DNA of 50,770 nt from JAFGPF01 sp964500415 (GTDB taxonomy: Bacteria; Chloroflexota; Dehalococcoidia; Dehalococcoidales; RBG-16-60-22), in the NCBI GenBank assembly GCA_964500415.1, contig CAZCOB010000013.1, positions 1 through 50,770 on the forward strand. Reading direction: 5' to 3'. The position numbers were made by a program, and so were the translations under genes. The first letter of the stretch is position 1, and each line of letters starts with the position of its first letter. This document shows, piece by piece, positions 16,513 to 26,627 of the stretch. The notes below the pieces were generated by a model. The model saw only the letters and a list, made by a program, of their open reading frames with translations. It was not told the DNA's origin and ran no database searches.

Positions 16513-18252
16513 TTGAAGAAAAAAATATCGTTGACATGTCTTAATCCTCGGGCCGAAATTGTCGTGCCTAAAAAAATCATGGGGCTTACAGTTCCTCGTG
16601 TTGTAGACTTAAGAGGAAAGAGGATAGGGCTTGTCTGGTGTGAAAAAAGAGGCGGAGAACATTATTTCGATGCCGTCCAGGAATTATTGGATAAAAGATT
16701 CTCTAACACAACGATTTTACGCATGAACTGGGCCGCGGGAATAGAAAAGAAACTACTTGAAGAAGTAGACACTTTCATCTATGGGGTAGGAGATTCAGGA
16801 ATCGGAGCCTGGGAAAGCACCGCCAGAACGATTGCGATGGAAAAACTTGGCAAACCCGGAGTGGTGATCGTTGGCAGTCACCTTATTACTAACGCAAAAG
16901 CATCAGCTAATGCGCAAGGAATGCCGGCGGTACGTATGGTGACTGTACCGAGCTCGGAGTATTATCCAAACCGGGTAAGTGTAGCAAGATTAAGACCGGT
17001 TGCCGAAAAAACTATTGACGCTATCATCGATTCTTTGACCCGGTCGCTAACACCAGAAGAGATAAACCCAAGGGTAAAACCACGGGAAAAGTTGCCTAGA
17101 CTGGTCAATATTACAGCAGACAGTTATGAGCATGCATTTGAGATATTTAACCAAATATATCTCGATAATCACTGGGGAGATGGATTGCCTTTAGTGCCTC
17201 CCACCGAAGAAGCTGTGAAGCTGATGCTTACCGGGACAAAGCGGTCACCCGATGAAATAATTGGGACATTTGCTTCTCCGGATGGTCTTGCTGCCATCGG
17301 GATGGCAACGATTGAAAAGGTTGCGATAAACGCAGTCATGGCCGGAGCCAAACCAGAGTACCTGCCGGTGATCATTGCTGCTATCGAAAGTCTGGTAGAC
17401 AAAAAATTCTCTCCTCATGTCTTCACTTCAGAAGGTTCTTTCACTCTCTTAATAATCGTGAGTGGCCCTATCGCGAAGAAAATACACATGAATTCAGGGA
17501 TAGGATTATTGGGCCACGGATGGCGGGCTAATAATACTATCGGGCGTGCTGTTAGACTTTGCCTAATCAATATCGGTGACCTTTGGCCTGGCGAACACGA
17601 TTTGGCGCTAATTGGCCGGCCGTCTTCGCACACGTTTTATGTTTTGGCCGAAAACGAAGAATTAAACCCATGGCAGCCTTCTCATATAAATTTAGGTTTT
17701 AAACCTGAAGAATCTTGCGTTACGGTTGCCGCAGTTATGGGTTATGGCGGTATGGGTTTAAGAATCTACGGAGGAGGAACAGTATTACCCTGGTCCGAAG
17801 AAGAAGTTTTACATGAAATCATTCAAGACGTGGCTAAAGACCGTAGAATGTTCCAATTTAATCCCCGGAAGGGTGATAGAGCTCATCCACAAACCCATGT
17901 CATTGTGCTCCATCCGGAGATGGTCAGCGAATTACACCGTAAAGGTTTCACCAGTCAAAGTCTCCGAGACCATATAATTGATAGCACTAGCGTTCCATAT
18001 GAAGACCTAAACAAGGAAGAGATAAGAGGTATTAGAGATAGGATTGCTGATAAGAGCGATATATTCTTCGGGTCTGGTCTTATTCCGCCGGATCGTATAC
18101 CTGTTTTTGAAGAAGCCCTTAAACCGGGAGGCAAGGTCCCCGTAATTTTAACTCCTCAAGATATCCACATCGCTGTAGCTGGCGGCATATCGGGTTATTC
18201 GTTCGGGTTTGCGTATTTACGGGGAGCACTTCAGACAAAACTAATATGTTAA
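16513..18252 (+). CDS. UGSC-like two-domain protein, copy 1
   Basis: This is a 579-aa protein with two parts. Residues about 1-180 resemble the UGSC family of (seleno)proteins, named for a Sec/Cys-Gly-Ser-Cys motif. The start CLNPRAEIV, a LRGKRIGLVWCEKRG strand, and GVGDSGIGAWES at the motif position are visible. Ser replaces Sec/Cys, and GSC has become GIG. Residues about 190-579 form a second domain shared by all five copies here: WGDGLPLVPPTEEAV, TIEKVAINAVMAGAKPEYLPV, a MNSGIG...GWRANNTIGRA segment and NEELNPWQPSHINLGF. Its function is unknown to me. The start is TTG with GAAGGAA upstream. It is the last plus-strand gene of block 3. Confidence 0.75.
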   Translation: MKKKISLTCLNPRAEIVVPKKIMGLTVPRVVDLRGKRIGLVWCEKRGGEHYFDAVQELLDKRFSNTTILRMNWAAGIEKKLLEEVDTFIYGVGDSGIGAWESTARTIAMEKLGKPGVVIVGSHLITNAKASANAQGMPAVRMVTVPSSEYYPNRVSVARLRPVAEKTIDAIIDSLTRSLTPEEINPRVKPREKLPRLVNITADSYEHAFEIFNQIYLDNHWGDGLPLVPPTEEAVKLMLTGTKRSPDEIIGTFASPDGLAAIGMATIEKVAINAVMAGAKPEYLPVIIAAIESLVDKKFSPHVFTSEGSFTLLIIVSGPIAKKIHMNSGIGLLGHGWRANNTIGRAVRLCLINIGDLWPGEHDLALIGRPSSHTFYVLAENEELNPWQPSHINLGFKPEESCVTVAAVMGYGGMGLRIYGGGTVLPWSEEEVLHEIIQDVAKDRRMFQFNPRKGDRAHPQTHVIVLHPEMVSELHRKGFTSQSLRDHIIDSTSVPYEDLNKEEIRGIRDRIADKSDIFFGSGLIPPDRIPVFEEALKPGGKVPVILTPQDIHIAVAGGISGYSFGFAYLRGALQTKLIC

Positions 18253-18463
18253 ACATATCAAACTGGTGTACTTATGGCTTTATCTCTTGCAGGGTATACC
18301 CATAATTGAAAGGACACGGGACAAAAACTCACCTGACGCCTAAAAATATTCCGGTTTCATGTTAGACTCAGGATTAAAAAAAGTGATATAAATGGTTAAT
18401 ATAGGGGATGCACCGGAACAATTTATCAATAAGCTTCACTGGGCTTAGATAATATTCAGCCTT
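18253..18463. other. Intergenic region between convergent operons
   Basis: These 211 bp separate the ends of two long convergent transcription units. I see a 10-bp palindrome GGGTATACCC (about 18293-18302) but no convincing terminator hairpin with a T-run in either direction. Confidence 0.35.
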
Positions 18464-19729
18464 CTAGTTATATACGCCGTATTCCTTGTTAAAATCAATC
18501 ATAGCTTTAAGGTTTTCCGGCTTAACCTCATCGATGGAGGAGCGGGGAGAAAGAGTATAGCCGCCGTCTTTCCCTACTACGTCGATACACTTCTTGCAGT
18601 AGGCGATGACATCTTCCTTGGATCCAATCTGGAGGATGGTAGATGGAACGTTTCCCTCGATACAGCAATGACCTTTGAGTATTTCCTTAGCCCTGAAGAT
18701 GTCCGTCGTATCAAAGCGAGCGACGAATTTCCCTTTCGGCAAGCCAAGTAGATATTCTACACGCGAATCGAATTTACCCTCGAAGAAGATATAGGGCGTG
18801 GCTCCGTGTTCGCAAAGGTAGGTGACCAGTTTTTTAAAGCCCGGCCAATAGAACGTATCGAACTGCTTCTTCGAGAGGAAATCATCGGAGCCACGGGTGT
18901 TAGTCATGAAGACGCGGATTTCACCGTTCTCATCCGGCACCAACGGCGTATTTGCTATCGTCTCTTTAAGAATGAAATCAATAAGCTCGAGAAGTTTATC
19001 CGGCTGGCGGAACATATCATGCATGATGCCGGTCATGCCGCGTATCCCATGAGAGACGAGATCATAGGGTGGCATCGCGCCAACCATAGGAGAAGAATAA
19101 TAGCCGTATTTTTGAAACAGCTTCACGAATTTTATATTCTTAGGCAGGTCTTTCCTCATAATTCGGCCGGCTTTCTGAAGTACGGTAAGGGATTTAGCTA
19201 CGTCGGGGTCGGAGACAACCATAGCCAGCACCTGGGCTGGCTCGGGGCCATGCAATACATCGAAAAGCGGTGGGACCTTTCCAAGTCCCTTTAATTGATC
19301 GCTGATACGTGGCAGGTGTTTCCGTATAAAATAATCGTTCGAGTTATGCATGTATTCATCAAATTCATCGGCCTTGAGACTATCGATTTCGATCGACTGG
19401 AAACCCTGGTGAGGTTCGATACCATGCCCGGGCCATTTCATTGTTTTCAGGTCCAGCAATTCCAGGGCTTTCCCAGAGCTGTACATACCGCCACCGAATG
19501 AATCGGGACAAAAATCTTTTAGTGTTTTTTCATTAGCATCGTACCATGTGTCAAAGTCATAATAGGCGTCAGAACAGAGTACCCCCACGTACTTGGCAGG
19601 AAAATTACCTATATGACAGGTAACCGGCACCCTGTCAGGCACCTTGAGGGTCGTAGCCGCATGAATCCGGTCGTACCGTTCCTTTTTAAGCTGTTTAGCT
19701 GGTTTCTCGATATCAGGGTCATTAAACAT
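18464..19729 (-). CDS. Uroporphyrinogen decarboxylase (UroD) family protein, methyltransferase-like
   Basis: At 421 aa this has the size of the UroD/MtaA superfamily branch often involved in corrinoid-dependent methyl transfer rather than haem synthesis. Visible marks are PDRVPVTCHIGNFPAKY near the start and, in the C-terminal half, HCCIEGNVPSTILQIGS then YCKKCIDVVGKDGGYTLSPR. His and Cys residues there could bind zinc as in methylcobamide:CoM methyltransferases, though the exact motif is not proven. ATG 19729 has GGAGG nine bases upstream; a longer frame to 19777 lacks this. It is the last gene of the long minus-strand block, after two GRE homologues, so it may act on a product or cofactor of that pathway. 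Confidence 0.85.
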   Translation of the reverse strand: MFNDPDIEKPAKQLKKERYDRIHAATTLKVPDRVPVTCHIGNFPAKYVGVLCSDAYYDFDTWYDANEKTLKDFCPDSFGGGMYSSGKALELLDLKTMKWPGHGIEPHQGFQSIEIDSLKADEFDEYMHNSNDYFIRKHLPRISDQLKGLGKVPPLFDVLHGPEPAQVLAMVVSDPDVAKSLTVLQKAGRIMRKDLPKNIKFVKLFQKYGYYSSPMVGAMPPYDLVSHGIRGMTGIMHDMFRQPDKLLELIDFILKETIANTPLVPDENGEIRVFMTNTRGSDDFLSKKQFDTFYWPGFKKLVTYLCEHGATPYIFFEGKFDSRVEYLLGLPKGKFVARFDTTDIFRAKEILKGHCCIEGNVPSTILQIGSKEDVIAYCKKCIDVVGKDGGYTLSPRSSIDEVKPENLKAMIDFNKEYGVYN

Positions 19730-19831
19730 GCAATTATTCCTCCAATATATACCTGTTTGGTTATTTTTTAAAAGCAAGAAGTCCAGATTATATACAACCC
19801 TGCTGGTGATTAGCCTTTCTATACCCGGGAT

Positions 19832-22204
19832 TCACACTTCGCCGAATTCCGTTCTGGCAATGATGTCATTCTGGAGTTCAACAGGTAAATCGACAAAGTA
19901 GGCGCTATAGGTTGCAACTCTCACCAGTAGGTCCCGGTAATTTTCAGGATGTTTCTGTGCATCCATTAATGTACTGCTATCGACGATATTAAACTGTACC
20001 AGGTCTCCTCCCGTTTCCCCGAATTTCCTTATCATAAGTGCGAATTTCTTCATTTTGGACTCACTAGATAAACTATCCGGGTTGAAACGCATATTGAGTA
20101 CATTACCTCCACTCGTTTTAATGAGATCAAGTTTGGCGACGGATCTCATCGTTGCCGTGGGGCCGCTGATATTTCTTCCACGATATGGAGAGATACCGCC
20201 ATCCGAAAGTGGCAGCCCGGCCAGCCGTCCATCCGGCAATGCCCCAACTGCTTGCCCCAGCGGCATGTTGGCAATGACTGTTCCTCCGGCAGCCGTGTAC
20301 CTGAAACCACCGAAGCCTTCGTACCTGGAAAATTCGTCGCTAATGTTGACGAGTACGTCGTTCACGATAGAATCAACGGAATCCACGTCGTTGCCGAACT
20401 TGGGAGCCATATTGATGAGGTGAAGGATTTTATCTTCACCCTCGAAATTTTTGTCCAGAGCATCGATCAACTGTTTCATGGTTATCTTCTTGTCATCGAA
20501 GACAAGTTTCTTCAGTGTTGCCAGTGAGTCTCCAACGTTAGGAATACCGGTAATCCACATGCCTAGAGTAGAATACGGGTTTGCCCCGCCTTCAGTAATA
20601 TCAAGGCCTTTTTCAATGCATCCACTGAAAAGGGCCGATTGTAACGGGGCAGGTAAGTACTGTGCGAAAAGTTGCCGGTTCAGGTTATTGGCCATGACCA
20701 CATTGCGGGCTAAATGTTCCACCTGTCTGGTATAGGCGTTCCAGACTTCTTCATAAGTCTTGAATTTACGCGGGTTTCCTGTTGTTGGCCCCAGTTGTTC
20801 ATCTGTCAGCCGGGAAACGCCGTTGTTGAGAGCGAGTTCCAGCATCATGGGTAGATTGATGAAATCGCCGCCAGGGTCAAAAGATACTCCGGGAACCGTG
20901 CGGATAAAGCAGCCGGTGATGGCATAATCACGGGCAAATTCTATGGGCTTGCTATCCTTAAGCAGCTGTTTGACAATGGTTTCATCGCTGACGAACTTGA
21001 TTTTCCCCTTCATCTTGCGTGCGATATCACAGGCTTTCATCAGGAAGGCATCGGGCGTGCTGTTATGTACTCTGACCGTAAGATCCTCCTGGAGATTGGC
21101 ATCTTCTTCAGCCTCGAGAAAAACATAAGACAGGTCATTTACTCCGTTATGTCCGTTACTATCGATACCACCGAGTGTGATACCCGAGAGGGTGAGCTGT
21201 CCGTTGCCCTGGGTTTTAGCCTTACCACTGAAGGGCATGACCATTTCGTTTATCTTAATGTAAAACATGGCTACCAGTTCGCGGGCTTCTTCCCTGGTCA
21301 TAGCACCTTTTTCTAAGTCCTTTTTATAGAAAGGATACATATACTGGTCCAGCCTACCGAAGCCGAGCCCTGGTCCCCATCCCTCCAGCATAGTTGCTAT
21401 ATATGTAAACCACATCGCTTGCATCGCTTCATGAAACGTTCGCGCTGGATTAGCAGGGACCCATTCGCACACACAGGCAATCTTTTCCAGTTCCCGCTTC
21501 CTATGAGAGTCAGCTTCCTCGGCCGCCATTTTTCTGGCAAGGTCGGCATATCTGTGGGCAAAGGTCACGACTGCGTTGACCACTATCCGTACAGCGTCAA
21601 GGAATACTGAACTATTGAAGTCCTTAATCTTGGTCAGATCCAGATTGGTTTTCACATCATCGATTTTTTCAAGTATTTTGTTCAATCCGTCACGGGTGAC
21701 TTTATCAAACCCGGGGCAACAGTGAGCCAGATGAATACCCATGTAAGGATTAGCTCCTCCCGGCGCCCAGCTCTTATCTTTCAACCTCTTAATTTCATCC
21801 GGGACAGCGCATATCCATTTATCGTAAAGGGATTTGCCTTTCCAGTAAATAAGAGCTTCACGCGCCCTAGCCTTATCTTTCTCAGACATGGGTTGAAAAC
21901 TGTCTACCTCTCTCGAGGACAGGGTTTCCATTTCATCAAGGTACCATTTCCATGTCACCTCGGGCAGCATCGGGCCAGCAACACGTTTGCTGGTGGCATT
22001 CCCGATGAGTAACTCGCTGTCCTCGATACGGATGGTCATTTTGCTCAAAAGTTTTTCCAATGATTTAGCCCGCCTGATAACTTCCGGCTGGCCTTCGGTT
22101 TCTTTATAAGATTCTGTGAAGAGTACTGCCCTCTCGATACATAATTCGGGTTTTCGGCGTGCTTCTCTTCTAAGGCGATCGACTCGCTTCTCGATGGTTA
22201 CCAT
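19832..22204 (-). CDS. Glycyl-radical-enzyme homologue 1, Thr at the radical Gly position
   Basis: This 790-aa protein aligns over its length with pyruvate formate-lyase-like/dehydratase GREs: PEVTWKWYLDEME, LEGWGPGLGFGRLDQYMYPF, LTLSGITLGGIDSNG, and the Cys loop ARDYAITGCFIR with Cys432. The C-terminal radical segment reads DLLVRVATYSAYFVDL, so the Gly that carries the radical in RVxGY[SA] is Thr765 (codon ACC). The Glu usually after the Cys (GCVE) is also absent. The rest of the Gly loop and the IIARTEF end are well preserved. ATG has GGAGG upstream. It is 80 bp downstream of its paralogue. Either it is a radical-independent relative, or it uses a different radical site. The substrate is unknown. 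Confidence 0.9.
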   Translation of the reverse strand: MVTIEKRVDRLRREARRKPELCIERAVLFTESYKETEGQPEVIRRAKSLEKLLSKMTIRIEDSELLIGNATSKRVAGPMLPEVTWKWYLDEMETLSSREVDSFQPMSEKDKARAREALIYWKGKSLYDKWICAVPDEIKRLKDKSWAPGGANPYMGIHLAHCCPGFDKVTRDGLNKILEKIDDVKTNLDLTKIKDFNSSVFLDAVRIVVNAVVTFAHRYADLARKMAAEEADSHRKRELEKIACVCEWVPANPARTFHEAMQAMWFTYIATMLEGWGPGLGFGRLDQYMYPFYKKDLEKGAMTREEARELVAMFYIKINEMVMPFSGKAKTQGNGQLTLSGITLGGIDSNGHNGVNDLSYVFLEAEEDANLQEDLTVRVHNSTPDAFLMKACDIARKMKGKIKFVSDETIVKQLLKDSKPIEFARDYAITGCFIRTVPGVSFDPGGDFINLPMMLELALNNGVSRLTDEQLGPTTGNPRKFKTYEEVWNAYTRQVEHLARNVVMANNLNRQLFAQYLPAPLQSALFSGCIEKGLDITEGGANPYSTLGMWITGIPNVGDSLATLKKLVFDDKKITMKQLIDALDKNFEGEDKILHLINMAPKFGNDVDSVDSIVNDVLVNISDEFSRYEGFGGFRYTAAGGTVIANMPLGQAVGALPDGRLAGLPLSDGGISPYRGRNISGPTATMRSVAKLDLIKTSGGNVLNMRFNPDSLSSESKMKKFALMIRKFGETGGDLVQFNIVDSSTLMDAQKHPENYRDLLVRVATYSAYFVDLPVELQNDIIARTEFGEV

Positions 22205-22284
22205 TTAAAATCCTCCAATTGTATGATTTCCGAACGAAAATCAACCGGGGATATACTCAGTAAGTTATGAGATTTTCCAATATG

Positions 22285-24666
22285 TTAAATTTCCTGGAAC
22301 TCCGTTCTAGCGATGATATCTTCCTGCATTCTCGGGCTTAATTCGACGAAATAAGCGCTGTATGTAGCGACTCTAACTAGCAGATCTCTATAATTTTCAG
22401 GGTGTTTTTGTGCATCCCTGAGGGTTTCGCTGCTGACGATATTGAACTGTACATGATACCCACCGCTTTCACAGTACGTCCGGAGCATGGACATGAACTT
22501 GGCCTTCTTTTTTTCATCGGCAAAGACATCGGGATTGAATTTCATATTGAGTACGGAGCCGCCGCGCACCTTTAAGTGGTCAAGCTTGGTGACAGACCGG
22601 AGTGTAGCTGTGGGGCCGTTGATGTTTCTTCCCTGGTGCGGTGATATACCGCCTTCGGCAAATGGTTCGCCGGCCTTTCTGCCCTCCGGCGTGGCTCCCA
22701 CCTGGGTGCCCATTATCAGGTGCCCTGTACCTGTTGCTATTGCGACAGCCGGCTTTGAGCCAAAAAGTCCTTTATATTTACCGAGCTCCCCTTCAAACAA
22801 AACGATGATATCGTTGACAATCGTATCAACATAATCGATATCATTTCCGTACTTGGGAGCTTTCGATAGCGCATGTAATAACTGGTCTTCACCTTTCAAA
22901 TTTCTATCCAATGCATCGATCAATCCGGCCATGTCGATTAATTTATCTTCAAAAACGACCTTTTTAACAGCCGCCAGAGAATCACCCACATTTGGCAGTC
23001 CGGAGAATCCGAAGCATTCCCGCACATTGGGGGCGGTCCCGCCGGCCATGATATCTTTACCACTCTCGATACATGGTGTAAAGAACGCAGACATAAACGG
23101 GCATGGTGCAAATTCCGCATATAATTGCGTATCAATATTTCTGGCCGTCACCATCCTGGGAACAAAGAATTCCACCTGCTTTTTGAATGCATCCCATACC
23201 TCTTGAAAAGATTTGAATTTCCTCGGATCTCCGGTCCTTGGGCCAACCTGTTTTGCCGTTAGACGGGACACGCCGTTGTTCAACGCCAATTCCATAATCA
23301 TGGGAGCATTAACCATGCCTCCGGTCACATCGAGCGAGTAGGAAGGGACCGCCGGAGTGAAACAGCCTACCAATACATAATCCCGGGCATGTTCTACAGG
23401 TCTGCCTTCGTTGAGAAGTAAGCTGATAATCGTATTGTCGCTGACGAATTTGAACTTACCTCGTAGTTTCTTGGACACCTCAAGTGCTTTCATCAAGAAA
23501 GCATCGGGATTGTTACTATTGATCCTGATGGTTATCTCTTCGGCATTCAAAGCTACCGCTTCTTCTGCTTCAAGCAATAGGTTGGATAGTCCATTAACGG
23601 CGTCTTTGCCGCCTGGCGTGACACCGCCCAATGTCATACTCACCATCGTCGGAAATCCGGCGAGGGTCTCAATATTCACGGTACTGGCAATGAATGCCAG
23701 GTCATTTGCTTTAATCAGGAACAAACCGATTAACTCGCGGGCATCTTCCTTAGTTATAATTCCATCTGAAATATCTTTTTTGTAGAAAGGATACAGGTAC
23801 TGGTCAAGCCGGCCGAATCCAAGTCCTGGTCCCCACCCCTCATTACTTATGACAATATGGGTAAACCATATAGATTGCAGGGCTTCATAAAAATTGCCGG
23901 CGGGGTTGAGTGGTACTCTGCTGCATATTGCGGCTATTTTTTCCAGCTCGGTTTTTCTTTCCTTATTTAGCTCTTCCGCCGCCATGCTCCGGGCAAGTTT
24001 AGCATAACGTTCCGCGAAAGCGGCGGCGGCATCGAGGGTAATATCTACCGACTGAAGGAACTGGTATTTCTTAAAATCTTCCGGTTTGGTAATGTCCAGG
24101 GATGCAAGTTTTTCCTGCACCTCCTTTTTGATGCCTGTTAGACCTTTAGTTAGTAGCCTCGAATAATCAATTGTCTCATGACCGTAATGGACGCCACTCA
24201 TTGAGGATGTACCGATGAAAAACACCCCACCGTGTAACGCCAGAATATCCTTCGGCAAGGCAGCATTAAACTTGTCCCAGGTGCATTTCGATTTCCAATA
24301 GGGAAGGGCTTCTTTTATCATCCCCTTTTCTTTATCGGAAATAACTCCGCATTTATCCCAGTCCCGTGAAGAGAACAACTCAATTTCCTTCAGGATATAC
24401 TCCCACTGTATTTCCGGAAACAATATACCGCCTCGCTCTTTGCTTGTAGTCCTGCCGACAATCAGTTCATCCTCGTCGATATGGATGGGTAAATTCTGCA
24501 GGACTTTAGACAAGGCCTTAGCCCTCCGGATAATTTCCGGCTCGCCCTCGGTTTCCTGGTAAGATTTTGTCCACCAGTAGGCTCTTTGAATGCAGATATC
24601 GGGCATGTGCAGCATTTTAACTCTTAATCTGGCTACCCTGCTTTCTTTAACTCCAATGTTTACCAT
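22285..24666 (-). CDS. Glycyl-radical-enzyme homologue 2, Thr at the radical Gly position
   Basis: This 793-aa paralogue of the next gene has the same landmarks: FPEIQWEYILKEIE, NEGWGPGLGFGRLDQYLYPF, MTLGGVTPGG and a Cys loop ARDYVLVGCFTP with Cys435. The C-terminal segment is DLLVRVATYSAYFVEL, again with Thr (Thr768, codon ACA) in place of the radical Gly. The two copies use different Thr codons and differ widely elsewhere, so the change is old and not a sequencing error. ATG has GGAGG upstream. The activase gene is about 2.6 kb upstream in the same direction. Two different subunits of a heteromer or two substrate-specific isoenzymes are both possible. Confidence 0.9.
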   Translation of the reverse strand: MVNIGVKESRVARLRVKMLHMPDICIQRAYWWTKSYQETEGEPEIIRRAKALSKVLQNLPIHIDEDELIVGRTTSKERGGILFPEIQWEYILKEIELFSSRDWDKCGVISDKEKGMIKEALPYWKSKCTWDKFNAALPKDILALHGGVFFIGTSSMSGVHYGHETIDYSRLLTKGLTGIKKEVQEKLASLDITKPEDFKKYQFLQSVDITLDAAAAFAERYAKLARSMAAEELNKERKTELEKIAAICSRVPLNPAGNFYEALQSIWFTHIVISNEGWGPGLGFGRLDQYLYPFYKKDISDGIITKEDARELIGLFLIKANDLAFIASTVNIETLAGFPTMVSMTLGGVTPGGKDAVNGLSNLLLEAEEAVALNAEEITIRINSNNPDAFLMKALEVSKKLRGKFKFVSDNTIISLLLNEGRPVEHARDYVLVGCFTPAVPSYSLDVTGGMVNAPMIMELALNNGVSRLTAKQVGPRTGDPRKFKSFQEVWDAFKKQVEFFVPRMVTARNIDTQLYAEFAPCPFMSAFFTPCIESGKDIMAGGTAPNVRECFGFSGLPNVGDSLAAVKKVVFEDKLIDMAGLIDALDRNLKGEDQLLHALSKAPKYGNDIDYVDTIVNDIIVLFEGELGKYKGLFGSKPAVAIATGTGHLIMGTQVGATPEGRKAGEPFAEGGISPHQGRNINGPTATLRSVTKLDHLKVRGGSVLNMKFNPDVFADEKKKAKFMSMLRTYCESGGYHVQFNIVSSETLRDAQKHPENYRDLLVRVATYSAYFVELSPRMQEDIIARTEFQEI

Positions 24667-24837
24667 TTTTGACCCTCCAAAGGACTTGGGGTACCTTTAA
24701 TTAAATACAAAGCCGGATCCAGGTAAAACCAATTTTAACGACAAGATTCTTGTTTATCCGTCTGGATTTAACTGAATCTATCAGCAGTTTTTGTTTCTTG
24801 GTATTTCAATATTCCAGCAAACTCCTGTTTTTCCTTT

Positions 24838-26520
24838 CTAATAGTCTTTATATTGGGCAACCAGCATATCCCAATTTTTCGGTAAATATATCTTCTTTGT
24901 AATCGGGCCGCCGTGGTCACCACCACCGCCGTAGAATGCCATTGCCAGGTTATTCTTACCGGCAACAACAATCGGCAAATGCAAGTCGGACCAGAATTTA
25001 CGTACCGATCTTGTAGAATCTAAGGGCAAAGGTATGTTTTTTGGCCTGTGCTGGTTGCCTATCAGCCAGCGTATATTGACACTTGTTGCCGGCCTGCGGG
25101 CGTATTCAACGATGTATGACAAAACATCTTTTCTGGAAAAGCCATGCTTATGGAATAATTGAGCAAGTTCAGGAGTCACAATCATGGTGCAACCGGCATC
25201 GAATCCGAATGCAGGGATCTGGTCGCAGATATTTTTCATAATGGCGCTAATATCTTCAGGAACTATATCAAGTGAACGGGTATTAGGCCAGCAGACGGTT
25301 ATAGCACTGTCTTTCTTGTCAAACCCGTAATGTACATGTAGCGGTTCCCATGGTGACGCCTCTTCATTTTCCGCGAAACATATACCAAAACGTCCCTCGT
25401 GCCCGAAGATGGCCATATCTTCGCGCCCGCTTTTGATTCCGGCAATATTCATGATAATAAGTCCCATCGCATGAGCAATGGCGGCATTAGCTTTACAATA
25501 AGGACTGAGAGGTCCAGTATTATCATTGATATTGAGGTCTTTCCTTACGCGTCCGTTAATAATCATCAGCGGCGCCCACGATGCTACACTGCAGGTATAT
25601 GCTTCAAGCCACATATGCGGGTCTGTCATGGCTTCTACACCGGCGATCAATACGGGCATATAGGTGGGCAGGCAGCCCGCCATAACAGCGTTAACGGCAA
25701 TTTTTTCAACTGTAGCTTTACCCATCATCGGCGGCATTTTTGCCACCACATGGTCAGGTGGTAAATCTGTACCTTTCAGCATTTCCTTGACGGCTTCTTC
25801 CGTGGGAGGCAGTATCGGCATACCGTAAGCCCAGTTTTTCTGGTAAAAATACCTGTTTATTTCCTCGATGGTGCCTTTAGTAGCTATCCTGGGTGTGTTT
25901 TCAGTGGGTGGAGGGACAGTTTTTTCCTTGGCGGTAAGCGGTCTGGTGAGTGCATCGATAATATCATCGATTACTTCGCTGACACGCTGAGGGATAATCG
26001 TTTCGATGAATTTAGTGAGGTCCGGCTCCATGTAAATGTCTATAAGATTCAACCTCACGTATCGCAGGGCCGGGACACCGCGTAGTTCAGCTGCCCGCTG
26101 GGCGAGATTCACAAACTCATTGGCTACCGTCATGATCACAGGCTTGCCCATATGCTCCACGAAGGTAGTGTTGTAAGTTAAATAGAGTGTACAGGAACCG
26201 GCGTCTGCATTACCTACAATCACCGTATCGCACTGTTTGAGCCATTTTTCAAAGGCAGGTCTTACCTTTTTATCTTTGGAGAGCTCTGCTACCTGGGTAT
26301 AAGCATTCAGGTCTTCCTTGTACTGAAAACGGGTAAATTTTGCACCCGGGTATCTTTCTTGAAGCTGTCTGGCTATTTCATCAAGAACCAGTACCCAGTG
26401 TTCTTTGAACGTAGTATACAGACCGATGGTAGCTTTATTCAGATCTTTAACCCTGGGCTGCAGTGCGATGGCCTTTATCGGGTCGATATTTCCTCGTGGG
26501 CTCAATACTGTGTATTCCAT
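24838..26520 (-). CDS. UGSC-like two-domain protein, copy 2 (retains GSC)
   Basis: This is a 560-aa protein of the same two-domain type as 16513-18252. It opens with MEYTVLSPRGNIDPIKAIA. The motif reads GNADAGSCTLY: Ala stands at the Sec/Cys position, but Gly-Ser-Cys remains, making this the copy closest to the family name. The second domain contains WAYGMPILPPTEEAV, TVEKIAVNAVMAGCLPTYMPV and FAENEEASPWEPLHVHYGF. I chose ATG 26520, ten bases after GGAG and matching the N-termini of the other copies; a GTG at 26529 is nearer the RBS. It lies between the cupin and the GRE genes. A redox, thiol or carrier role has been suggested by the family motif only; the real function is unknown. Confidence 0.8.
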   Translation of the reverse strand: MEYTVLSPRGNIDPIKAIALQPRVKDLNKATIGLYTTFKEHWVLVLDEIARQLQERYPGAKFTRFQYKEDLNAYTQVAELSKDKKVRPAFEKWLKQCDTVIVGNADAGSCTLYLTYNTTFVEHMGKPVIMTVANEFVNLAQRAAELRGVPALRYVRLNLIDIYMEPDLTKFIETIIPQRVSEVIDDIIDALTRPLTAKEKTVPPPTENTPRIATKGTIEEINRYFYQKNWAYGMPILPPTEEAVKEMLKGTDLPPDHVVAKMPPMMGKATVEKIAVNAVMAGCLPTYMPVLIAGVEAMTDPHMWLEAYTCSVASWAPLMIINGRVRKDLNINDNTGPLSPYCKANAAIAHAMGLIIMNIAGIKSGREDMAIFGHEGRFGICFAENEEASPWEPLHVHYGFDKKDSAITVCWPNTRSLDIVPEDISAIMKNICDQIPAFGFDAGCTMIVTPELAQLFHKHGFSRKDVLSYIVEYARRPATSVNIRWLIGNQHRPKNIPLPLDSTRSVRKFWSDLHLPIVVAGKNNLAMAFYGGGGDHGGPITKKIYLPKNWDMLVAQYKDY

Positions 26521-26627
26521 TTTAACCACTCTCCTGTCCTTCCTATTGGGGAATGTTTTCGGGAATATGATATTTTATCAGTCAGTATTCACCGCCGATT
26601 TTAAACGCCGGAACAATATACCGTCTC

